Notes under the pieces: model-generated | What the model was told of the DNA's origin: nothing | Seen by the model: only the letters and a program-made list of their open reading frames with translations | Databases searched by the model: none | Made by a program: the position numbers and the translations under genes | Shown here: positions 1 to 5,848 of the stretch, piece by piece | Numbering within the stretch: the first letter of the stretch is position 1 | Layout: every line of letters starts with the position of its first letter | Assembly: GCA_002338515.1 (NCBI GenBank) | Contig: DDIL01000140.1 | Span: 1,078-7,940 of the forward strand | Source: Glaciecola sp. UBA1851 | Lineage (GTDB): Bacteria; Pseudomonadota; Gammaproteobacteria; Enterobacterales; Alteromonadaceae | DNA length: 6,863 bases | Direction of reading: 5' to 3'

Positions 1-172
1 GCAAGTGTTTTGTTCGATAACATTTTGGTGATCTTGTCTATTGAGAATTTTTTATTTGAAACTACTGGAGGCTTGCATACTATCAGACGCTTCCACGCCC
101 AGAGCAGTCGTTCAAAATCTTAATTTATGAACTAGAAGCACTTGTAGCAATCAGACAAAAATCATCCAAAAC

Positions 173-204
173 CGGCCGTTGACGAACTTCCTCGTTTTCG
201 GCCG
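173..204. repeat. GC-rich bipartite hairpin
   Basis: CGGCCG at 173-178 pairs with CGGCCG at 199-204. Inside it, ACGA at 182-185 pairs with TCGT at 192-195 around a 6-nt loop (ACTTCC). The two stems are separated by a symmetric 3-by-3 internal loop, TTG against TTT, which an RNA could narrow with a G-U pair. The element stands out from AT-rich surroundings. It is not followed by a convincing T-run on either strand, so I do not call it a terminator. The pairing is seen directly; any function is unknown. Confidence 0.5.
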
Positions 205-220
205 AGCCAAGTGTCCGACA

Positions 221-280
221 ATATTAAAGTTTGATAAATTATAATAATGTTTGATATTTCTTAATATAGTTTGATAATTT
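221..280 (+). repeat. Three tandem 20-bp repeats (GTTTGATA iterons)
   Basis: The octamer GTTTGATA occurs at 229-236, 249-256 and 269-276, exactly 20 bp apart. Laid out as units 221-240, 241-260 and 261-280, 13 of 20 columns are identical in all three, and the flanks share an A/T-rich TAATA-like segment. A degenerate copy (GTTTCATC) may follow at 288-295. A period of 20 bp is close to two helical turns and is not a multiple of three. The array therefore fits a DNA-level element, such as repeated sites for a binding protein on one face of the helix, better than a protein repeat. No partner protein or origin gene is visible in the window. Confidence 0.75.
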
Positions 281-312
281 TGTGCCGGTTTCATCATTGA
301 GTTTCGATTATC

Positions 313-326
313 CGACTGGCAAGTCG
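313..326. repeat. Short inverted repeat (5-bp arms)
   Basis: CGACT at 313-317 is the exact reverse complement of AGTCG at 322-326, with GGCA between them. It lies one base before the longer inverted repeat at 328-344. This is seen directly. The arms are short enough that chance is possible. Confidence 0.35.
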
Positions 327-327
327 C

Positions 328-344
328 ATCACAAATATTGTGAT
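328..344. repeat. 17-bp inverted repeat (7-bp arms)
   Basis: ATCACAA at 328-334 and TTGTGAT at 338-344 are exact reverse complements separated by ATA. The half-site order (TCACA before TGTGA) is the reverse of a CRP site, so it is not a CRP box. It has the size and symmetry of a dimeric regulator's operator, but I cannot name the regulator. It lies about 240 bp upstream of the strong palindrome at 576-593 and more than 300 bp from the first gene. Confidence 0.45.
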
Positions 345-359
345 TCAACCTTAAATACT

Positions 360-373
360 CATCAAATATGATG
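360..373. repeat. Short inverted repeat (5-bp arms)
   Basis: CATCA at 360-364 pairs with TGATG at 369-373 around AATA. It is the third small dyad in a 61-bp stretch. The TTTGATG in its reverse complement resembles the GTTTGATA octamer of the 221-280 repeats. Weak on its own. Confidence 0.3.
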
Positions 374-575
374 CCCAGATATCGAACTTTACTCTCTAAT
401 TTCATATGACCGCGAAGAACTGACAAACCTTAAATTTTTAGTCTTTTTTATAAATCAAAGAGTATTGGCTCGTAGAAAGATATAAAGAGTCTAATTATAT
501 CTTGCGGATAACCCAAATTTGCTAAAATATACCGTCATTAAATTCAAAAATAGACGTTAACTTTTAGTAGATATT

Positions 576-593
576 AGGGTAAACGTTTACCCT
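576..593. promoter_or_regulatory. LacI/GalR-family operator
   Basis: The sequence AGGGTAAACGTTTACCCT is a perfect 18-bp palindrome centred on CG. The core AAACGTTT flanked by symmetric arms is the hallmark of LacI/GalR-family operators; PurR and many sugar-operon repressors use a similar centre. The site is 55 bp upstream of the GH2 start and overlaps the candidate -35 box at 586-591, so a bound repressor would block RNA polymerase. The repressor gene is not in the window. By analogy with other carbohydrate operons, the inducer would be a product of the encoded enzymes or a derivative of it. Confidence 0.85.
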
Positions 594-614
594 TTACTTA
601 ATTTAGGGTACTAT
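586..614 (+). promoter_or_regulatory. Candidate sigma-70 promoter for the GH2 gene
   Basis: TTTACC at 586-591 matches TTGACA at four of six positions. TACTAT at 609-614 matches TATAAT at four of six, with an ideal 17-bp spacer. Transcription would start near 621, leaving a short AT-rich leader of about 28 nt. The -35 box lies inside the downstream arm of the palindromic operator, the usual arrangement for steric repression. Both boxes are moderate, which would suit an activated or tightly controlled promoter. Inferred from sequence only. Confidence 0.45.
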
Positions 615-648
615 CCACTTAAATTAATCAGTTATATGCTTAATATCT

Positions 649-3090
649 ATGATCCAAATTCTATTAATTTACATTCGAAAAGTCATTTTTATATTGGCTT
701 TAGTTCATCTACTAGGCACTCAAAGTGCTATGGCACAGCAAGCCTCTAATCTTAAAATCAATTCAAATGATTCTGGACGTGCGCATCTTAGCTTGAACAA
801 GCAGTGGAGTTTTGCAAAGTCTGACATCGATTTACCTTTAAACAAACTCGATACTTTAGACTGGGCTGACGTTGCACTGCCTCACACGCCAAAAATTGAG
901 CCCTTGGTGGTGAATAACCAGTGGAAAGGTGTCGCCTTTTATAGGCGGACGGTAGATAAAAAAGAAAGCTGGGAAAATAAAACGATATTGCTTAAATTCG
1001 AGGGAGCAATGAGAGTCGCAGACGTTTGGCTAAACGGGATTCATTTGTATCGTAATTACGGAGGCTTTCTTCCTTTTACCGTCGATATTACAAATCATTT
1101 AACTAAACGAACGAACAATACTTTATTAGTCAAATTAAATAATCATGACCTTCCTACTACAGGGCCTAAGCCACTTCATTTGCTGGATTTTAACACATAT
1201 GGTGGACTCTATCGGGGAGTTTCTTTAGTCGTACAGCCTCCTATTCATATTACCGATGAAATTCACGCTGATACTAAAAATAGTGGTGGGATAACAATTA
1301 ATTATCCATCGGTAACAGCAGACAAAGCAATCGTCGCTGTGGACACACATATTAGTAATAAGCATTCTGAATTTACGCCATTCACTTTAAAGCAAAGCCT
1401 ATTTTTTGGTGATATGGAAATAGTAAGTAAAGAACTGGTTGGGGAATTACAAGCGGGACAAAATAAAAAGTTTAACCTCAATTTAGAAGTCGAAAAACCA
1501 GAATTATGGTCACCGAACGCTCCAAATTTATATGAATTAGTAACTCAAATTTCTGTAAATCAAATACAAATGGATGTGAAAAAAACAACGCTGGGGATTA
1601 GAAAGTTTTCGTTTGACCAAAACAATAACCTGTTAATCAATAACGAGAAAACATTTCTTCGGGGTATCAATCGACATCAAGAATATCCGCATATTGGTTA
1701 CGCTCTATCTGATGCAGCTCAGTATCGAGATGCATTAAAAATAAAGTCGGCCGGTTTTGATTATGTCAGAGTGGCTCATTATCCGATGTCGCCAGCTTTT
1801 ATGAGTGCAGCTGACCAACTTGGTTTAGTTGTGTTAAACGCAATTCCAGGATGGCAGTATTACTCGCACTCTCCGCAATTTAAGGAATACATAATCGAAG
1901 CCTGTCGAAAAATGATCCGCAGAGATCGAAATCATCCTAGCGTCTTAGCGTGGGAATGTTCTCTCAATGAAACCGATATGCCACCTAATACTATCAAAGA
2001 GCTTCATAATACAGTAAAAGAGGAAATGCCAACTGCCCATTCGGCAGGCTGGACAGCTGGTTATGATATATACTTACAAGCAAGACAGCACCGGCTGCAA
2101 CACTATACACCGCCGCAAGTGCCTTATATCGTGTCTGAGTATGGCGATTGGGAATATTTTGCGCAAAATGCGGGCCTTGCTCAAGATTCGTGGGCAGATT
2201 TACTACCAAATGAAAGATCGAGTCGTCAATTACTCTCTAGCGGCGAAAAACGCTTGCTTCAGAAGGCACTAAATGTTCAAGAGGCGCATAACGATAACTT
2301 TAACACACCTGCCTTTGCCGATGGATACTGGGTGATGTTTGATTATAACAGAGGGTATGCAGATGATCTTGAAGCTTCGGGTATCATGAGCATCCATCGG
2401 CTACCTAAATTCAGCTATTACTTCTTCCAAAGCCAACGCCCAGCAAATGTTACCAATAACTATGCCGATGTTGGTCCTATGGTTCATATCGCCTCAAATT
2501 GGAATGACGCTTCTTCTTCCAGAGTCACCGTTTTTAGCAACGCACAACAGGTTGAACTATTCCTTAATGGTAGAAGCCTTGGTCGAAAGGACGGTAGTGA
2601 AAATGCTCTAACAAATAATTTGACATCAAAGCCTTTTATATTTGAAACCAAAGAGTTTGAGCCAGGGGCATTAAAAGCTATGGCGTATATAGGAGATAAA
2701 CTTGTAGCGACCCATCAAGTTGATACAGCAGGAGAAGGTGTATCTTTAACAATTAACGTTGATACCAGTAGAGTGCCATTGCAGCTTGACCAACAGGATA
2801 CCGTATTTGTCTATGCCAATTTACTAGACAAATTCAACAATCAAAGCAAGCATTCAGGCACTGAAGTAATCTTTGAAACGAGCGGGGATATTTCACTTGT
2901 AGGTTTGTCAAAAACTACAACTCAGAATGGCATTGCGGCAGTACTTCTGAGAGTTGGAGAATCGCTAATTGACGCTTGCATTATTGCCAGACTTCCAAGT
3001 GTTAATTACGTTTCAGAACCATTTTGCTTAGAGAATTTGGAGAATGGTGGTTCAACATTAAAACTCCCTGCTCTAAATGAGTCGTGGTAG
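649..3090 (+). CDS. Secreted glycoside hydrolase family 2 protein (beta-galactosidase/beta-glycosidase)
   Basis: A retaining exo-acting beta-glycosidase of 813 residues. A signal peptide (about 1-29, AMA|Q) with no lipobox cysteine predicts a soluble exported enzyme. Domains in order: GH2 sugar-binding jelly roll (about 45-195; VWLNG, GGLYRG), Ig-like domain (about 200-320), TIM barrel (about 325-595; GINRHQ at 339-344, RVAHYP at 374-379), then a DUF4982-like beta domain (about 610-695; VELFLNGRSLG) and a C-terminal Ig-like domain (about 698-795). Acid/base is E441 in the SLNE motif; nucleophile is E497 in SEYG. Both are intact. ATG 649 is the first start codon after an in-frame stop at 625-627, but it has no Shine-Dalgarno sequence. 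It is first in the putative operon, 41 bp before the next gene. Beta-galactosidase is the best guess, perhaps on agar- or carrageenan-type oligosaccharides; glucuronidase or another beta-glycosidase is possible. Confidence 0.92.
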   Translation: MIQILLIYIRKVIFILALVHLLGTQSAMAQQASNLKINSNDSGRAHLSLNKQWSFAKSDIDLPLNKLDTLDWADVALPHTPKIEPLVVNNQWKGVAFYRRTVDKKESWENKTILLKFEGAMRVADVWLNGIHLYRNYGGFLPFTVDITNHLTKRTNNTLLVKLNNHDLPTTGPKPLHLLDFNTYGGLYRGVSLVVQPPIHITDEIHADTKNSGGITINYPSVTADKAIVAVDTHISNKHSEFTPFTLKQSLFFGDMEIVSKELVGELQAGQNKKFNLNLEVEKPELWSPNAPNLYELVTQISVNQIQMDVKKTTLGIRKFSFDQNNNLLINNEKTFLRGINRHQEYPHIGYALSDAAQYRDALKIKSAGFDYVRVAHYPMSPAFMSAADQLGLVVLNAIPGWQYYSHSPQFKEYIIEACRKMIRRDRNHPSVLAWECSLNETDMPPNTIKELHNTVKEEMPTAHSAGWTAGYDIYLQARQHRLQHYTPPQVPYIVSEYGDWEYFAQNAGLAQDSWADLLPNERSSRQLLSSGEKRLLQKALNVQEAHNDNFNTPAFADGYWVMFDYNRGYADDLEASGIMSIHRLPKFSYYFFQSQRPANVTNNYADVGPMVHIASNWNDASSSRVTVFSNAQQVELFLNGRSLGRKDGSENALTNNLTSKPFIFETKEFEPGALKAMAYIGDKLVATHQVDTAGEGVSLTINVDTSRVPLQLDQQDTVFVYANLLDKFNNQSKHSGTEVIFETSGDISLVGLSKTTTQNGIAAVLLRVGESLIDACIIARLPSVNYVSEPFCLENLENGGSTLKLPALNESW

Positions 3091-3120
3091 TCATAAATGC
3101 GTCATCTGACTTAATATTTA

Positions 3121-3125
3121 AAGGG
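3121..3125 (+). promoter_or_regulatory. Ribosome binding site fixing the start at 3132
   Basis: AAGGG lies 6 nt before the ATG at 3132. This selects that ATG over an in-frame GTG at 3084, which would overlap the GH2 gene by 7 bp and put 16 extra residues ahead of an otherwise normal signal peptide. Confidence 0.75.
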
Positions 3126-3131
3126 TGTGAA

Positions 3132-5762
3132 ATGTCTAAAGTGAAATATATATTTAGATCAACTGATGTTTTTACAAAACTAGCTGGGCTAATTTTTTTA
3201 TTAACAATGATCAACATAGCAAGTGCTCAGTCGCCAGAAGAACTAAATACGATTGTTGATAAGCCGAATTTCTCATACGTCAAGGGTGGAATTTTTTATT
3301 TACCAGATGGACAAGAGGTAAAACACTTTGGTGTTAATTATAGTCCGTTTTTCGCTTATGGATATAGGGCAATTAAAAGACTCGGTAAAAGTCATAAAGA
3401 GGCGATTGATATGGATCTCTACCATATTCAACGCTTAGGCTTAACTGCCTATAGAATTCATGTTTGGGAAAAAGAGATCAGTGACGGTAATGGCAACCTT
3501 TTAAAAAATAAACATCTAGAGCTTCTCGACTATACACTTGCCGAATTGTCAAAACGTAATATAAAGGTGATTTTGACGCCAATTGCTTGGTGGGGAGGCG
3601 GATATCCTGAAAAAGATAATCCTAATGGTGCCTTTTCAGATGGATATACCAAAAATGAGATGAATGAAAATAGTGATGTTATCAAGGCGACGCATACTTA
3701 TTTAGCGCAATTTGTTAATCATCGGAATCAATATTCAAACGTCCGTTATAAAGAAGACACAAATATCATCGGATTCGAATTATTCAATGAACCGAAGCAT
3801 GCACAAAGCCCATCACAAAGCATGGCGTATATAAATGGTTTAGCGCAGGTTCTTAAACAAGAGAATGTTAAACAACCAATATTTTATAATATTAGCGAGC
3901 AAGGTCTTCAATTAGAATTTGCAAAGGCGGTATGCAGTGCAAATATAGACGGGATTGCTTATCAGTGGTACCCAACTGGTTTAGTCCGGAATGCTGAGCT
4001 CAATGCCAATATGTTGATCAATGTATCGACTTATACTAATCCTTTTTCAGAAATTACTGAATGTAAAAATAAGGTTAAAATCATTTACGAGTTCGACCCT
4101 TCAGACACTGATCAAAGTGTCATGTACCCAGCAATGGCTCGCAGTTTTAGAAGCGCAGGATTTCAATGGGCAACGCAGTTCGCATATGATTCAAGCGTGT
4201 TAGCTCATACAAATACAGAATACAGCACACATTACATGAACCTCCTGTACTCGCCCTCGCGAGCGCTGGGTTTAAAAATAGCTGCCGATGTGTTCAAAAA
4301 TTTACCCAACAATTATGCAAGCCAAACTTACCCGCTCAATAACCGTTTCGAAGACGTAACGCTACTCCCTACAAAAGATTTAGCCCTGTTGAATAGTGCG
4401 ACTAAATTCATTAATTCGCGAGAAACCCAAATACAACCCATCGATCCCGAAAAATTAAAATTAGTGGCGGGTGTAGAATCATCCCCCCTTATTCAATATG
4501 GTGGCTCAGGAGCGTATTTTTTCGACAGAGTATCTAGTGGTGTTTGGACACTAGAGCTTTATCCTGACGTAATTAGTATTGATGATGCATTTAAATCAGG
4601 CAGTAGCAAAAGAGAAGTTGCCCGGCTCTATGAAAACATGCATAGCATGATAATTGACCTTCCAGGTCTTTCTGACGGCTTCTATATCGCCCCAGTTACG
4701 GACTTAGAATCTATACAAAAATCAAAAAAGAGAGCTGTCACCGTTAAACCAGGCAAGTACATATTGGTAAATGAAGTCGGCCTGTTTAAGCAGAACACTA
4801 AAAGCATCTCTAGTTATTTTCCATTGCCAGATATGAAGCAAGATGAGGTTTTGGTTAAGCATAAGCCTAATAGGCAGTTTCTTAATGGTCAGAGGGTTCA
4901 AATAAGCGCTAACATTCAGGGTATTTCTAAACATTCTGAAGTGAACTTAATGGCACGCTATGTCGGTGACAGAGATTTTCAAGCATTAAATATGCAAGCA
5001 TTCAGCGGTAGTAGATTCAAGACCGAATTGCCCGATAATGGTTCTTGGGATAGAGAAGGAATAATAGAATATGCGATAACCATTAAAACAGACAATGAAT
5101 ATATTACTTTTCCAGGAATGGATAGCGGAAGCCCCAAGGATTGGGACTTCGTTAGCAGCAGGCCGTATTGGGAATTAGCGATTAAACCTGCTGACTCGCC
5201 TGTAGTAATTTTTGATCAAGATAAAGATCGTGACCATTTGGTATACCCACAAAAAGGCCGCTCAAGATGGGAGACTGTTGCAGGAGAAAATGGGTTAGAG
5301 TTTGCGTTAAGACTAAGTATGAACTCCCTCGATAAGAATGGAAACAACTTTCTCGTGCGAACTGTACTTGCTGAAAACAACCCAGTTGATCATATTGATC
5401 TATCTGGCTATCAATATTTAGTTTTACATGTAAAAGCTGTTTCAAAAACGACCGTTTTAGGAATGGACCTTATTGATAAAAACGGTTTTGCATTTGGCAA
5501 AGATATGTTGGTAAAACCACAGTGGCAAACTATAGCTATACCAATTTCATCCCTTGCCCTTATAGATAGCGTATCAACAAAAGCATATCCGTCTTTTATG
5601 CCATTAAAGTTTGCCAATACCAGTGGGCAAGATTCTTTCAATACTAAAGATTTGAATTTGATACAAGGCTTACAGTTTAGGTTTCCCTCAGAAGAACTCA
5701 CTAGAAGCCAAGTGAATTCATGGCATGCTGTTGAAATTGGTAATGTATACTTAGCAAAATAA
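3132..5762 (+). CDS. Secreted clan GH-A (GH5-like) glycoside hydrolase with long beta-rich C-terminal region
   Basis: An 876-residue exported protein with signal peptide 1-32 (ASA|Q). Residues about 45-390 read as a GH-A TIM barrel: GVNYSPF near strand 1, AYRIHVWEKE at strand 2, TPIAWWGGGYPE at strand 3, FELFNEPKH at strand 4 with acid/base E220, YQWYP at strand 6, KIIYEFD at strand 7 with nucleophile E320, and FQW (W346) at strand 8. These positions fit a retaining glycosidase. About 440-545 is a beta-sandwich-like region, about 565-688 another, and about 690-876 resembles a galactose-binding/CBM11-like module (DLSGYQYLVLHVKA, WQTIAIPISSL). C268 and C311, the only cysteines, could form a disulfide near the nucleophile. 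The barrel is clear, but I cannot place it in a characterised GH5 subfamily, so the substrate is unknown. Cotranscription with the GH2 gene suggests sequential action on the same glycan. Confidence 0.85.
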   Translation: MSKVKYIFRSTDVFTKLAGLIFLLTMINIASAQSPEELNTIVDKPNFSYVKGGIFYLPDGQEVKHFGVNYSPFFAYGYRAIKRLGKSHKEAIDMDLYHIQRLGLTAYRIHVWEKEISDGNGNLLKNKHLELLDYTLAELSKRNIKVILTPIAWWGGGYPEKDNPNGAFSDGYTKNEMNENSDVIKATHTYLAQFVNHRNQYSNVRYKEDTNIIGFELFNEPKHAQSPSQSMAYINGLAQVLKQENVKQPIFYNISEQGLQLEFAKAVCSANIDGIAYQWYPTGLVRNAELNANMLINVSTYTNPFSEITECKNKVKIIYEFDPSDTDQSVMYPAMARSFRSAGFQWATQFAYDSSVLAHTNTEYSTHYMNLLYSPSRALGLKIAADVFKNLPNNYASQTYPLNNRFEDVTLLPTKDLALLNSATKFINSRETQIQPIDPEKLKLVAGVESSPLIQYGGSGAYFFDRVSSGVWTLELYPDVISIDDAFKSGSSKREVARLYENMHSMIIDLPGLSDGFYIAPVTDLESIQKSKKRAVTVKPGKYILVNEVGLFKQNTKSISSYFPLPDMKQDEVLVKHKPNRQFLNGQRVQISANIQGISKHSEVNLMARYVGDRDFQALNMQAFSGSRFKTELPDNGSWDREGIIEYAITIKTDNEYITFPGMDSGSPKDWDFVSSRPYWELAIKPADSPVVIFDQDKDRDHLVYPQKGRSRWETVAGENGLEFALRLSMNSLDKNGNNFLVRTVLAENNPVDHIDLSGYQYLVLHVKAVSKTTVLGMDLIDKNGFAFGKDMLVKPQWQTIAIPISSLALIDSVSTKAYPSFMPLKFANTSGQDSFNTKDLNLIQGLQFRFPSEELTRSQVNSWHAVEIGNVYLAK

Positions 5763-5778
5763 TGTGAAATATTACACC
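5763..5778 (+). promoter_or_regulatory. Weak CRP-like site in the intergenic gap
   Basis: TGTGA at 5763-5767 is followed by six bases and then ACACC. That is eight of ten matches to the TGTGA-N6-TCACA consensus, with AA before it as in good sites. It begins directly after the stop codon of the GH-A gene and about 70 bp before the transporter start. It could support an extra, catabolite-controlled promoter for the transporter, but I see no convincing -35/-10 pair downstream, and the match may be chance. Confidence 0.25.
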
Positions 5779-5835
5779 TCAATTGCTGTTATGCTCTGAG
5801 TGATTCGTTAAGCGATATTCGTAGATGTGTTTACT

Positions 5836-5839
5836 GGAG
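5836..5839 (+). promoter_or_regulatory. Ribosome binding site for the TTG start at 5849
   Basis: GGAG lies 9 nt before TTG 5849, and an in-frame TGA at 5846-5848 directly precedes that codon. The next in-frame ATG, at 5942, would delete the first membrane helix, so the TTG is the credible start. Confidence 0.75.
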
Positions 5840-5848
5840 CACCATTGA

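Larger units (their letters stand above)
1..575. other. Gene-poor, AT-rich upstream region
   Basis: No convincing gene is seen here. A plus-strand frame is open from the left edge to a TAA at 121-123 (40 codons, ending FHAQSSRSKS). The minus strand is also open over about the same span. Neither has a recognisable motif, and runs of this length are not rare by chance. A 91-codon minus-strand frame (151-426) is crossed by DNA repeats whose 20-bp period does not preserve a reading frame, so it is probably not a gene. The stretch does hold a GC-rich hairpin, three tandem 20-bp repeats and several inverted repeats, listed separately. It may be degraded mobile-element or former coding DNA, or an unrecognised regulatory region. 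Confidence 0.6.

Noticed and set aside
328..344. CRP site
   Set aside because: The half-sites are in the opposite order (TCACA then TGTGA) from the CRP consensus.
151..426. 91-codon minus-strand open frame as a gene
   Set aside because: No Shine-Dalgarno sequence or clear family match. It is crossed by 20-bp DNA repeats that break codon phase and by several inverted repeats. Kept only as a low-interest observation.
503..511. DnaA-box-like sequence on the minus strand (TTATCCGCA, 8 of 9)
   Set aside because: A single copy with one mismatch is expected by chance at this window size, and no replication gene is present.
502..530. Possible promoter TTGCGG ... TAAAAT upstream of the operator
   Set aside because: The spacer is only 15 bp, and the candidate promoter at 586-614 is better spaced and linked to the operator.
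1994..2272. Small open frames on both strands inside the GH2 gene
   Set aside because: They lie over the GH2 catalytic barrel coding region, have no motifs, and are shadows of the real frame. The same holds for small frames within 3002-5782 and 5965-6159.
3084..3131. GTG 3084 as the start of the GH-A gene
   Set aside because: It lacks a good ribosome binding site and overlaps the GH2 gene. ATG 3132 has AAGGG at correct spacing and gives a normal signal peptide.
5763..5848. Terminator between the GH-A gene and the transporter
   Set aside because: The only dyad is an imperfect AT-rich one at 5764-5777 with no T-run after it, so readthrough is more likely.
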